Part shown: piece after piece, positions 25,682-34,695 of the stretch
Numbering within the stretch: the stretch's first letter is position 1
Layout: every line of letters begins with the position of its first letter
Origin: Parvibaculum sp002684405
GTDB lineage: Bacteria; Pseudomonadota; Alphaproteobacteria; Parvibaculales; Parvibaculaceae
Length of the DNA: 64,000 nucleotides
NCBI GenBank assembly: GCA_965140395.1
Contig: OZ223207.1
Coordinates: forward strand, 1,178,001 to 1,242,000
Reading direction: 5' to 3'
Notes under the pieces: generated by a model
Told to the model about the DNA's origin: nothing
The model's input: the letters and a program-made list of their open reading frames with translations, nothing else
Databases searched by the model: none
Made by a program: the position numbers and the translations under genes

Positions 25682-25884
25682 GGCCTGCCACTCCGTCTTT
25701 TCCCGCCCCCGCAGGGACCATTTCCTTATTTTTATTAAGGCTATTTACGGCGTCTGAATCGGGCAATGTGGCAAACTGTCAATCGCATGCGACATTGCGG
25801 CACTGCCGCGACAAGAAGGTCCATTGCGGGAGAAGCGGTAAATTATACATTCTCGGGATGTAATCCCTGCCTCAGGAGAAGCCG

Positions 25885-26472
25885 ATGGACCTGCCTGTGC
25901 GACTTGCCTCCTCCCTTCTTTGCGCCGCGCTTTTGGCCGGTTGCGACGGGTCCGTCGAACCGAGCGAGGCGGACCTTGCCAATGCACGGGCCGCGACACA
26001 GGAATTCGGCGCGGAGCTGAAAGGTCATCTCGTGGCCGCCATCAAGGCATCCGGGCCGCAGGGCGCCGTCGGCGTCTGCAAGGTCGCCGCGCCTGCCGTG
26101 GCCGAGGACGTTTCAGACCGGCAGGGATTGTCCATTGCCCGCACCAGCCTGAAAGTACGCAACCCCGACAATGCGCCGGACGAGTGGGAACGCAAGGTGC
26201 TGGAAGACTTCGTCGCGCGTAACGATTCCGGTGAAGACGCCACGCGGATGGAAAGCTGGACGGTCACGAAAGACAAGGCGACCGGCGTTCAGGTGTTGCG
26301 CTACATGAAGGCGATCCCGACGCAGGAAGTCTGCACGCTTTGCCATGGCAAAGCGATTTCCGAGCCGGTGCGCGAGGCCCTGGCGGCGGATTATCCCGAC
26401 GACCGGGCGACGGGTTTCGAGGTCGGCGATATTCGCGGGGCGTTCACCGTGAAAATGGCGCTGACGCAATAA
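25885..26472 (+). CDS. DUF3365 (Tll0287-like) haem-motif lipoprotein
   Basis: A 195-residue lipoprotein. The lipobox LLAGC places the lipidated Cys at residue 20. The mature domain matches the DUF3365/Tll0287-like family (AVGVCKVAAPAVAEDVS, then TSLKVRNPDNAPDEWE). It contains one CxxCH site, CTLCH, in PTQEVCTLCHGK, so it probably carries a covalent c-type haem in the periplasm. Such domains are found as sensors or electron carriers. No cytochrome oxidase or kinase is adjacent. It is divergent from the 2OG-oxygenase pair and followed by an MBL gene after about 90 bases. Confidence 0.85.
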   Translation: MDLPVRLASSLLCAALLAGCDGSVEPSEADLANARAATQEFGAELKGHLVAAIKASGPQGAVGVCKVAAPAVAEDVSDRQGLSIARTSLKVRNPDNAPDEWERKVLEDFVARNDSGEDATRMESWTVTKDKATGVQVLRYMKAIPTQEVCTLCHGKAISEPVREALAADYPDDRATGFEVGDIRGAFTVKMALTQ

Positions 26473-26558
26473 GGCCCTTCGCATCCGGACGATTGGACAA
26501 GGCCGGTCGCCTTCCCTACCTTTTGCGCAATTGAACTCCCGCAAAAGAGTAGCCCGAT

Positions 26559-27212
26559 ATGTCCCTCAAAGCCGCCATCATTCCCGTGACGCCCTTCCAG
26601 CAGAACTGCACGCTGATCTGGAACGACGAGACGATGCATGGTGCCGTCAGCGATCCCGGCGGCGATATCGACCGCATTCTGGAGGCAGCCGAGGAGATGG
26701 GCGTCACCATCGACAAGATCCTGCTCACGCATGGCCATCTCGACCATGCCGCGGCGGCGGGCGATCTTGCCAAACGGCTCGGAGTGAAAATCGAGGGGCC
26801 GCACAAGGACGACCTCTTCCTGATCGAAGGGCTGCCCGAGCAGGCGGAGCGGTTCGGCTTCGGCGCGAAGACAGGTTCCTACCTGCCCGACCGCTGGCTG
26901 GAGGAAGGCGATCATGTGGAAGTCGCCGGCCTGACCTTCGAGGTCCATCATTGCCCCGGGCACACGCCGGGCCATGTGATCTTTTTCAGCGAGGACGCGA
27001 AACTCGCCATTGTCGGCGATGTGATTTTCCAGGGCTCGATCGGGCGGACCGATTTGCCGCGCGGAAACCACGAGCAGCTCATCTCGTCCATTCGCGAAAG
27101 GCTCTGGCCGCTGGGCGATGACGTCACCTTCGTGCCCGGCCACGGGCCGCTTTCCACGATCGGAGCGGAGCGCCAGAGCAACCCCTTCGTCGCGGATATG
27201 AATTTCGGCTGA
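26559..27212 (+). CDS. MBL-fold hydrolase (glyoxalase II-like)
   Basis: A 217-residue metallo-beta-lactamase-fold protein. The dinuclear site is THGHLDHAAAAG, with downstream ligands in HHCPGHTPGH and the Asp in IVGDVIFQG. This is the glyoxalase II/YcbL-like group, which hydrolyses thioesters such as S-lactoylglutathione. It lacks the C-terminal glutathione-binding helices of classical GloB, so a YcbL-type role is more likely. The compound hydrolysed is not known. Confidence 0.88.
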   Translation: MSLKAAIIPVTPFQQNCTLIWNDETMHGAVSDPGGDIDRILEAAEEMGVTIDKILLTHGHLDHAAAAGDLAKRLGVKIEGPHKDDLFLIEGLPEQAERFGFGAKTGSYLPDRWLEEGDHVEVAGLTFEVHHCPGHTPGHVIFFSEDAKLAIVGDVIFQGSIGRTDLPRGNHEQLISSIRERLWPLGDDVTFVPGHGPLSTIGAERQSNPFVADMNFG

Positions 27213-27408
27213 CCTGCCATCGAACACGGTTCGACAAGGCTTCTCGCAGCTGACGCTGCGTCCAATTGAGATGGACATTCCGCCCATAATCGGTTTCCTT
27301 ACGGCCTGACAAATCGTCATTAATTTCGGCTGCCCATAGAGGCGGTCCGGACCGGTGAAGAACGAGCCCAAAAGGGCCGCGCCGGAAAGTAGTTCAGTGG
27401 GGAAATGC

Positions 27409-28821
27409 ATGTCCAAGAACCGGATAACGCGCGGGCAGATATTCGCTTTCGGCCTTCCTTCCATTCCAATTTCGGCTCTCGGACTGCCTATCGTGGTGTA
27501 TCTGCCGCCGTTCTATGCGGAACTCGGTCTCAGCCTGACCGTGGTAGGCACGGTCTTCATGTTCGCGCGTTTCTGGGACGTGTTCACGGACCCCATACTG
27601 GGCATGGTGTCGGACCGCTTTCCGAGCCGCTGGGGACGTCGGCGGCACTGGATCGTGGCTTCGATCCCGCTTCTCATGATCCCGACATTCGCGATCTTCA
27701 TGCCGCCCGAAAATGTGACCTGGGTCTATCTCGCGGGCTGGATGATCGTGATGTATATCGGCTGGACCCTGATCACGATCTCCCACATGTCCTGGGGTGC
27801 AGAGCTATCTCAGGATTATGACGAGCGCTCCACGATCCAGGGCATGCGCGAGTTCCTGCTGATCTTCGGCATGTTCACCGTGCTCGCCCTGCCCGCCATC
27901 ATCGAACGGACCACGGATGGCGCGGGACGACGCGAATCCGTCGAGGCGATGGGCTGGTTCATCCTTATCCTGTTGCCCGTCACCATCGGCATCGCCGTCT
28001 GGCGGGTACCGGAATGGAAGTCCGCCCCGCACCAGCAAATCGCCTGGCAGAAGGCATGGGGCATCATCCTGAAGAACAGGCTCTTGCAGCGTGTGCTGGT
28101 AGCGGACCTGCTTGTCGGCGTCGCGCCGGGCATTACGGGTGCCCTCTACCTTTATTTCGCCGGCGATGTGATGCAGCTCCCGAAATCCGCCAGCATGCTG
28201 CTTCTGGTCTATTTCGTGGCCGGATTCATCGGCATTCCGCTCTGGATTCGCATGAGCCACATGACCGGCAAGCACAAGACGCTCGCCATTGCCATGGTCT
28301 ATGGCGCAATCAGCCTGCCGCTCGTAATCTTCTTTCCGAAGGCCGAGTTCTGGTGGCTCTTCCTCGGCAATTCGCTTTACGGCATCGCCTATGGCGCAGG
28401 CTCTTTCCTGCTGCGCGCTGTCATGGCCGACGTAACCGATTACGACTATCTGGAGACGGGCCAGCAGCGCACCGGGCTCTATTATTCGCTGCTGACCATG
28501 ACTGCGAAGGTCGGCGCGGCGCTGGCCGTGGGTATCACCTATCCGATCCTCGACCTGATCGGCTTCGACCCGAACGGCACGAATACCCCGGAAACGCTGC
28601 ACCGGCTCCTGCTCCTCTACGTGACCCTGCCTGCGCTCTTCATGCTGGCGGCGGCCGTCGTGATGTGGCGCTTCCCGCTCGACCGCAAGGCGCAGGAAGA
28701 ACTGCGCGAGCGCATCAACGCCAAGCGGGGCGAACATGAAGAACATGAGGTCACCGACGCTGCCGCGGCCGTGACGGGCTACGGTACGGCGGGTACAATT
28801 TCGGATCAGCCCGTCGACTAG
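27409..28821 (+). CDS. MFS transporter of the GPH/MelB sugar:cation type
   Basis: A 470-residue twelve-helix transporter. The N-terminal half has TRGQIFAFGLPSIPISALGL and the conserved loop FWDVFTDPILGMVSDR, typical of the glycoside-pentoside-hexuronide/MelB group of sodium- or proton-coupled symporters. DYDERSTIQGMR is another family signature, and the C-terminal half repeats the plan (ADVTDYDYLETGQQRTGLYYSL). The ATG at 27409 follows GTGGGGAAA, while an upstream GTG at 27355 lacks a site. No sugar enzyme is nearby, so the solute is unknown. mazG follows after nine bases. Confidence 0.85.
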   Translation: MSKNRITRGQIFAFGLPSIPISALGLPIVVYLPPFYAELGLSLTVVGTVFMFARFWDVFTDPILGMVSDRFPSRWGRRRHWIVASIPLLMIPTFAIFMPPENVTWVYLAGWMIVMYIGWTLITISHMSWGAELSQDYDERSTIQGMREFLLIFGMFTVLALPAIIERTTDGAGRRESVEAMGWFILILLPVTIGIAVWRVPEWKSAPHQQIAWQKAWGIILKNRLLQRVLVADLLVGVAPGITGALYLYFAGDVMQLPKSASMLLLVYFVAGFIGIPLWIRMSHMTGKHKTLAIAMVYGAISLPLVIFFPKAEFWWLFLGNSLYGIAYGAGSFLLRAVMADVTDYDYLETGQQRTGLYYSLLTMTAKVGAALAVGITYPILDLIGFDPNGTNTPETLHRLLLLYVTLPALFMLAAAVVMWRFPLDRKAQEELRERINAKRGEHEEHEVTDAAAAVTGYGTAGTISDQPVD

Positions 28822-28830
28822 GAGTTTCAC

Positions 28831-29646
28831 TTGGCAGCCGACACACCCGATCTTTCCCGCATCGACGCCCTTCTTGCCATCATGGCGAGGTTGCGGGATC
28901 CGGATGGCGGCTGCCCGTGGGACCTTGAGCAGGACTTTTCGACGATTGCGCCCTACACGATCGAAGAGGCGTATGAAGTCGCCGATGCGATCGAGCAAGG
29001 CGACATGGCGGAACTTCGGGACGAACTGGGCGATCTGCTTTTTCAGGTCGCGTTTCATGCGCGCATGGCGGAAGAACAGGACGCTTTCGTATTCGGCGAT
29101 GTGGTTCAGGCCATTTGCGAGAAGATGATCCGCCGTCATCCGCATGTCTTCGGCGACGAAGAGCAGCGCGAAGCGGGCGCCGTGAAGGGCCGCTGGGAAG
29201 AGATCAAGGCGCAGGAAAAGGCCGCCAAACCGAAGAAAACGGAGAGCATTCTCGACGATGTGCCTCTGTCGCTTCCCGGTCTTACACGCGCGGTAAAGCT
29301 GCAGAATCGCGCGGCGCGGGTGGGCTTCGACTGGCCGGATACGTCGCTGGTGATCGACAAGCTCAACGAGGAAATGCTGGAGCTGTCGGCGGAAGTCGCC
29401 AAGGGCGGCGATGCGGACCGGCTGGAGGACGAGATGGGCGACCTCCTCTTCGTTTACGCCAATCTCGCGCGGCATTTGAAGGTCGATCCGGAGAAGGCGC
29501 TGAGGCGGGCGAATGCCAAATTCCGGCGGCGTTTCGGGCGGATCGAGGAGAAGCTCGCGGCGCAGGGGCGGAAGCCCGAGGACTCAAATCTGGAAGAGAT
29601 GGACGCGCTCTGGGACGAGGCCAAGGCCGAGGAAAGAAAGCCTTGA
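28831..29646 (+). CDS. mazG: Nucleoside triphosphate pyrophosphohydrolase MazG
   Basis: A 271-residue house-cleaning enzyme that hydrolyses (d)NTPs to monophosphates. It has the two MazG repeats: CPWDLEQDFSTIAPYTIEEA with EExxE-type metal ligands in the first half (LRDELGDLLFQVAFHA), and LNEEMLELSAEVAKG with EDEMGDLLFVYANLAR in the second. The start is a TTG at 28831, selected because TAGGAG lies eight bases upstream and matches the family N-terminus DLSRIDALLAIMARLRDPDG. It is convergent with the IMPase gene. Confidence 0.93.
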   Translation: MAADTPDLSRIDALLAIMARLRDPDGGCPWDLEQDFSTIAPYTIEEAYEVADAIEQGDMAELRDELGDLLFQVAFHARMAEEQDAFVFGDVVQAICEKMIRRHPHVFGDEEQREAGAVKGRWEEIKAQEKAAKPKKTESILDDVPLSLPGLTRAVKLQNRAARVGFDWPDTSLVIDKLNEEMLELSAEVAKGGDADRLEDEMGDLLFVYANLARHLKVDPEKALRRANAKFRRRFGRIEEKLAAQGRKPEDSNLEEMDALWDEAKAEERKP

Positions 29647-29681
29647 TTGAAGCGCGATCGGGGCATGAATGAAGCGTGGTT

Positions 29682-30500
29682 CTAGTGAGAAAGAACCATG
29701 GTCGCTATCTTGCCCCAGAGGTCTTCGTTCGCCGCGGCGAGATGCGGACCGCTCCCGCTCCGGGCATCGTAATCCACACCCGTATCGATGCGGCGCATGA
29801 CGCCGCCGGCCTCCCGCAGCAATAACGTGGTCGGCGCGTGGTCCCAGGGCATCATGCGGTGATAGACCGCAAAATGCTCGATACCACGCATGATGTTCGT
29901 ATATTCCCATGCAGAACAAACGACGGAGACGCGTTCACCGATATGCGGGGCCAGCGCGCCAATACGGCTCTTCCACGGTTCCGGCATGTAGTGATCGTTG
30001 AGCGCGCCCATGGCGCCGGACAATTCTTTCGGCGACGGCGGCACGTGGACGGACTGCTGAGCGCCGCTGGAGACGAGCACCGTTCCGCCGCCATGCTCGG
30101 CCATGAACATTTCGTCCGGCACGGGAAGGTACACCCAGGCATGGGTGGTGACGCCCTTCTCCACCAGTCCGATCATGACGCCGAAGGTTTCCTTGCCGGC
30201 CACGAAATTGCCGGTGCCGTCCACCGGATCGACCGTCCAGAAGGGAATATCGGATTTGACGATCTCGAGAAGGGAACTGTCTTCGGCCACGGCCTCTTCG
30301 CCCAGAACGCGCGAGCCGGGGAGCAGTTTTTCAAGGCGCGGCGTCAACCATGTCTCGGCATTGCGGTCGGCGATGGTCACGAGGTCGTTCTTGGCTTTTT
30401 CGTGAATCTCGTGATCGGCCAACGACCGAAAGCGCGGCATGATTTCGCGCTCCGATGCCTCGCGGATCAGAGCCGCCACATCCTCGAACAAATGGCTCAT
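29682..30500 (-). CDS. Inositol monophosphatase-family phosphatase
   Basis: A 272-residue Mg-dependent phosphatase. The metal site is DPVDGTGNFVAG with the upstream Glu in LGEEAVAED, and the second Asp in MPWDHAPTTLLLREAGG. Family members act on inositol phosphate, histidinol phosphate, fructose-1,6-bisphosphate or PAP. The specific substrate is not evident. The ATG at 30500 lies only two bases after the hflX stop and has GGCGGAG in the hflX tail, so it is translationally coupled as the last gene of the long minus-strand block. Confidence 0.88.
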   Translation of the reverse strand: MSHLFEDVAALIREASEREIMPRFRSLADHEIHEKAKNDLVTIADRNAETWLTPRLEKLLPGSRVLGEEAVAEDSSLLEIVKSDIPFWTVDPVDGTGNFVAGKETFGVMIGLVEKGVTTHAWVYLPVPDEMFMAEHGGGTVLVSSGAQQSVHVPPSPKELSGAMGALNDHYMPEPWKSRIGALAPHIGERVSVVCSAWEYTNIMRGIEHFAVYHRMMPWDHAPTTLLLREAGGVMRRIDTGVDYDARSGSGPHLAAANEDLWGKIATMVLSH

Positions 30501-30502
30501 GT

Positions 30503-31936
30503 CTACTCCGCCGCCTCGCCCAGCAATTCGCCCGCACGGCGCGCGATGTCGGGGAAATGTTTTTCGAAGCGTCCCATGGAGGCAGGCGCCATACCGACCA
30601 TCAGCCGAACCGAGCCGTCCTCCCTGTCCTCGCGCTCGCGCACATCGCTGTTGCGATAGAACCACGCCAGCGCCTCGCCTTCGTCCGCGAGGAGTTCCAC
30701 CGCGATATAATGCGCATCGTCCGTGACAAGATCGTCTATGCGCTGAAGCAGCGTTTCGACGCCCTCGCCCGTCAGCGCCGACATCGCGACGGTGTCTTCC
30801 TCGCGCTCAGCCATATTGCGCAGCGCGTCGGCCTGTTCCACCGGCAGACGGTCGAGCTTGTTCAGCACTTCGAGAACGTGCTGATCGTTTGCGCTCATGG
30901 TCTCCGGCGTAACGCCAAGCGAGGCCAGGACCTTTTCCACATCGGCCTTCTGGATCTCGGTTTCCTCATGCGAGGCATCGCGGACATGAATGATGAGCTG
31001 GGCTTCCAGCACTTCTTCCAGCGTGGCGCGGAAGGCCGCGACAAGATGCGTCGGCAGGTCGGAAATGAACCCCACCGTGTCGGACAGGATCACCTTGCGG
31101 CCCGAGGGCAATTCAATCGACCGCATGGTCGGGTCGAGCGTGGCGAAGAGCAGGTTCTCGGCAAAGACGCCGGCTTCCGTCACACGGTTAAAGAGCGTGG
31201 ACTTGCCCGCATTGGTGTAGCCGACAAGGGCGACCACCGGATAAGGCGCGTCGCGGCGCGTCTTGCGATGCAGTTCGCGGGTACGCTTCACTGTCTCAAG
31301 CTGGCGTTCCAGCTTGGTGATGCGCTCCTGAAGCATGCGGCGGTCGGCCTCGATCTGGGTTTCGCCGGGACCGCCGACGAAACCGAGGCCGCCGCGCTGG
31401 CGTTCCAGATGGGTCCAGCTGCGGACGAGACGGCTCTTCTGGTAGTTCAGATGAGCCAGTTCGACCTGCAACGCGCCTTCACGCGTATTCGCCCGTTCGC
31501 CGAAGATTTCGAGGATGAGGCCGGTGCGGTCCACGACCTTTACTTTCCAGGCGCGCTCGAGATTGCGCTGCTGGACCGGCGAGAGCGCGCTGTCCACCAC
31601 CACCAGTTCGACATCAAGGGCCGCAATCTCGCCCTTCAGCTCCTCAAGCTTGCCCTCGCCCACCAGCGTGGACGGCCGCACATTCTGCAACGGGACGATG
31701 GAGCGGCCCACGATGTTGAGGTCGATGGCAAGGGCGAGGCCGACGGCCTCGTCGAGCTGCGTCTCGGCGGAACGAATGCGCACACCCTTGCGGCGCGCAT
31801 CATGCTCGGCGGATTTCAGCCATGGCACGAGGACATAGGCGCGCGTAGGCTCGCTCCGCGTCACCTGGAAGGCGCGCCTGCCCGCTTTCCCGTCGCCATC
31901 GCGATCGGTCTCATCAGACTGTTTGTAGTCGCTCAA
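30503..31936 (-). CDS. hflX: Ribosome-associated GTPase HflX
   Basis: A 477-residue GTPase with the HflX N-terminal domain (RPSTLVGEGKLEELKGEIAA), a helical linker (GLGFVGGPGETQIEADRR) and the TRAFAC G domain: G1 GYTNAGKSTLFNR, G3 DTVGFISDLP, G4 NKLDRL. HflX binds the 50S subunit and splits or rescues stalled ribosomes, for example under heat. It follows hfq by nine bases, a pairing conserved across proteobacteria. It has a hydrophilic extension of about 40 residues at the N-terminus. Confidence 0.95.
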   Translation of the reverse strand: MSDYKQSDETDRDGDGKAGRRAFQVTRSEPTRAYVLVPWLKSAEHDARRKGVRIRSAETQLDEAVGLALAIDLNIVGRSIVPLQNVRPSTLVGEGKLEELKGEIAALDVELVVVDSALSPVQQRNLERAWKVKVVDRTGLILEIFGERANTREGALQVELAHLNYQKSRLVRSWTHLERQRGGLGFVGGPGETQIEADRRMLQERITKLERQLETVKRTRELHRKTRRDAPYPVVALVGYTNAGKSTLFNRVTEAGVFAENLLFATLDPTMRSIELPSGRKVILSDTVGFISDLPTHLVAAFRATLEEVLEAQLIIHVRDASHEETEIQKADVEKVLASLGVTPETMSANDQHVLEVLNKLDRLPVEQADALRNMAEREEDTVAMSALTGEGVETLLQRIDDLVTDDAHYIAVELLADEGEALAWFYRNSDVREREDREDGSVRLMVGMAPASMGRFEKHFPDIARRAGELLGEAAE

Positions 31937-31945
31937 CTAGCGCTC

Positions 31946-32194
31946 TCAGGCCTCTTCGCCGTCCTTGTCGCCTTCGAAAAGCTGGACGGGTTGGGCCGGC
32001 ATAATGGTCGATATCGCATGCTTATACACGAGCTGCGAATGTCCGTCCCGACGCAACAACACACAAAAGTTGTCGAACCAGGTCACTACCCCCTGAAGCT
32101 TCACGCCATTGACCAGAAAGATGGTCAAGTTCGTTTTGTTCTTGCGAACGTGATTGAGGAAAGTGTCCTGCAAGTTATGAGTTTTTTCGCTCAT
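31946..32194 (-). CDS. hfq: RNA chaperone Hfq
   Basis: An 82-residue Sm-like hexameric RNA chaperone. It has LQDTFLNHVRKNKTNLTIFL with the proximal-face Gln, GVKLQGVVTWFDNF (Sm1), and the KH-containing Sm2 motif VYKHAISTI. It mediates sRNA-mRNA pairing and, in alphaproteobacteria, helps control nitrogen-fixation and stress genes. The ATG at 32194 (MSEKTHN) is preferred over 32215 because GTGGGG sits before it and the family starts there. hflX follows immediately. Confidence 0.97.
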   Translation of the reverse strand: MSEKTHNLQDTFLNHVRKNKTNLTIFLVNGVKLQGVVTWFDNFCVLLRRDGHSQLVYKHAISTIMPAQPVQLFEGDKDGEEA

Positions 32195-32400
32195 GGGTAA
32201 ACCCCACTTTTCCATTCATCCGGCCGACGCTGCACTGGCACCGGCCTTATATAAAGGGGCGGCCCGGAACGGCCCGCCCTTACTCGACCCCGGTTGTATA
32301 GTCTGGACGTTTCCTAAAATGCTGCAAGTGCGAAATAGCATTTCGGCACATGATTTAACGGAATTGTGAACGAAATCGGCCGCTTTCCACCTGTTTTCGG

Positions 32401-33252
32401 TCAATTCAGCTCGGCCAGACGCCAATAGGCGGCCCGCAACCGGGCCCCGACCGGGCCGGGTTTGCCCTCTCCTACCGGTTTTCCATCCAGACGGATGACG
32501 GGAATCACCGGCACGGAGGACGCGCTGAGAAAAATCTCGGCGGCGTTTGCGGCCTCTTCCACGGTGAAGGGGCGCTCGACCAGCTCGATGCCCTCGGCCT
32601 TCGCCGCCTCGACCAGAACCTGCCGGGTCACGCCGTTCAGGATGTCATGGCCGAGGGGCCGCGTGATGAGGCGGCCTTCCCTGTCGACGATCCAGACATT
32701 GGTCGAGGACCCTTCGGTGACGAAGCCCTTGTCATCGACCAGCAGCGCTTCGTAAGCGCCGGCATCGCGGGCGGACTGCTTGGCCAGGATATTCGGCAGG
32801 AGCGCGACGGATTTGATGTCCCTGCGCGCCCATCTCTGGTCGGGGCGCGTCACGACGGCAACCCCCGTCCGGCCCTTGGCGAGCTTTGCGGGATCGCTGC
32901 GCTTTGCGGTGACGACCATCGAAGGGATAAGCGTTCTGGAGAAGGCGTGGTCTCTCGGTGCGACACCGCGCGTCACCTGCAGATAGACGATCCCGTCCCG
33001 AACCCTGTTGCAGCGAACCGTCTCGCGCAGGATGACGCGCAGGGCCGCGCGCGTCACGGGCATGGGAATGCGCAGCTCGGCCAGCGAGCGTTCGAGCCTG
33101 TCCAGATGGCGCGTTTCGTCGATCAGCAGGCCGTCCTTTATGCCGCACACCTCATAGACGCCGTCGGCAAACTGATAGCCGCGATCCTCGATATGCACCG
33201 CCGCCTGTTCATGCGGAACGTAGCGGCCATTTACATAGGCGATGCGTGACAA
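32401..33252 (-). CDS. dat: D-amino-acid aminotransferase (class IV PLP)
   Basis: A 283-residue fold-type IV aminotransferase. It starts MSRIAYVNGRYVPHEQAAVH and holds the RGYQFADGVYEV segment near the active site. The PLP Lys is probably in DIKSVALLPNILAK, with the phosphate-binding ETGSSTNVW-like run EGSSTNVWIV. D-alanine aminotransferases make D-Glu or D-Ala for the cell wall; branched-chain or aminodeoxychorismate activity is possible. The start is TTG at 33252 with GGAG seven bases before. It lies between trkA and hfq, as often in this lineage. Confidence 0.87.
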   Translation of the reverse strand: MSRIAYVNGRYVPHEQAAVHIEDRGYQFADGVYEVCGIKDGLLIDETRHLDRLERSLAELRIPMPVTRAALRVILRETVRCNRVRDGIVYLQVTRGVAPRDHAFSRTLIPSMVVTAKRSDPAKLAKGRTGVAVVTRPDQRWARRDIKSVALLPNILAKQSARDAGAYEALLVDDKGFVTEGSSTNVWIVDREGRLITRPLGHDILNGVTRQVLVEAAKAEGIELVERPFTVEEAANAAEIFLSASSVPVIPVIRLDGKPVGEGKPGPVGARLRAAYWRLAELN

Positions 33253-33279
33253 GGCGTGCTCCGGGTCGGAATAAGGGGA

Positions 33280-34656
33280 TCAGAAGAATTCGAGACTGAC
33301 GCGGAACATCTGCTCGACCTTCTTCACCTGGTCGAAGCGGGCGAAGAGAACGACTCGATCTCCGGCCACGATTTCGGTTGCGCCATTGGGAATGATCACC
33401 TCGCCGCTCCGAACGATGGCGCCGACCAGAATGCCGTCCGGCAGGTTCACTTCGCGCAGCGGCTTGCCCACCAGCGTCGATGTCTCCAGCGCCTCCGCCT
33501 CGATCACTTCGGCGGCGCCGTTGTGCACGGACTGAAGCCCGCGGATACGTCCGCGGCGTACATGCTGGAGTACGCTGGACACGGTGGTTGCGCGGGGGTT
33601 CATGAAGGCGTCGATGCCGAGCGAGCGCATGAGCGGCGTATAGGTGTGGTTGTTGATGAGGCTCATGGTGCGCCCCACCCCTTCGCGCTTTGCCAGCACG
33701 CAGGTGAGGATATTCGCCTGATCGTCATTGGTGAGCGTGACGATGGCCTCCGTTTCGGCAATGCCGGCTTCCTGCAGAAGCTCCGGATCCAGCCCGTCGC
33801 CGTTCAGCACGATGGTGCGCTTCAAATGGTCGGCGGCATAGACGGCCCGGTCGCGCTGGCGCTCGATCACCTTCACGCGGACGCCCGGGTGATTGCGCTC
33901 CAGATCAAGCGCCACCGAAAGACCGATATTGCCGGCGCCGACAATGATGATGCGGCGGGCTTCCTGTTCCTCGTGCCCGAAAATGCCGAGGGTGCGGCGG
34001 ACATCGCGAATGTCGGCGGCGAAGTAGACCTCGTCGTCGACGATCATCTGGTCGTCGCTGCGCGGGACGAACAGCTTGCCGCCGCGCGAAATGCCGACCA
34101 CGCGAGAGCGAAGATCGGGAAACAGTTCCGTCAACTGACGAAGAGGCGTATTGACGATGGGACAGTCTTCCTCAAGCGTCACGCCCACGACGGCGACCTT
34201 GCCCTCGGCGAAATTCAGAATTTCGGACGCCCCCGGCAAAGAGAGGCGGCGCAGCACGGCGCGGCTCACCTCGAGCTCCGGCGAGATGATGACGTCGATG
34301 GGCAGATTGTCCTGCGAGAAAAGGTCCTGGAAGCCCGGCTGCAGATAGCTTTGGGACCGGATTCGCGCGATCTTGGTCGGCACGCGGAAAACCGAATGGC
34401 ACACCTGACAGGCGATCATGTTCACTTCATCGTGGAAGGTGACCGCGATCAGCATGTCGGCATCCGCCGCCCCGGCCCGGGCCAGCACATCGGGGTGCGC
34501 GCCATGGCCGACGATTGCGCGGACATCCAGAGAATCCGAAATCTGCTGCACGAGTTGCGGCGACTGGTCGATCACAGTCACATCGTTCTGTTCCGCCGCG
34601 AGCTGCTTGGCGATGCCGAATCCGACCTGACCCGCACCGCAGACGATGACTTTCAT
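33280..34656 (-). CDS. trkA: Trk potassium uptake regulator TrkA
   Basis: A 458-residue cytoplasmic gating protein of the Trk potassium system. It has two RCK modules, each with a Rossmann motif (CGAGQVGFGIAKQLA and VGAGNIGLSVALDLE) and a following TrkA-C domain. NAD(H) or ATP binding controls the TrkH/G pore. No trkH gene is in the window, though it often lies elsewhere. It follows ntrX by 39 bases, the usual alphaproteobacterial order. Confidence 0.95.
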   Translation of the reverse strand: MKVIVCGAGQVGFGIAKQLAAEQNDVTVIDQSPQLVQQISDSLDVRAIVGHGAHPDVLARAGAADADMLIAVTFHDEVNMIACQVCHSVFRVPTKIARIRSQSYLQPGFQDLFSQDNLPIDVIISPELEVSRAVLRRLSLPGASEILNFAEGKVAVVGVTLEEDCPIVNTPLRQLTELFPDLRSRVVGISRGGKLFVPRSDDQMIVDDEVYFAADIRDVRRTLGIFGHEEQEARRIIIVGAGNIGLSVALDLERNHPGVRVKVIERQRDRAVYAADHLKRTIVLNGDGLDPELLQEAGIAETEAIVTLTNDDQANILTCVLAKREGVGRTMSLINNHTYTPLMRSLGIDAFMNPRATTVSSVLQHVRRGRIRGLQSVHNGAAEVIEAEALETSTLVGKPLREVNLPDGILVGAIVRSGEVIIPNGATEIVAGDRVVLFARFDQVKKVEQMFRVSLEFF

Positions 34657-34695
34657 TTTTCCGGCCTTTTAGTGGGCGCTGTATCTTGAGTTGTC

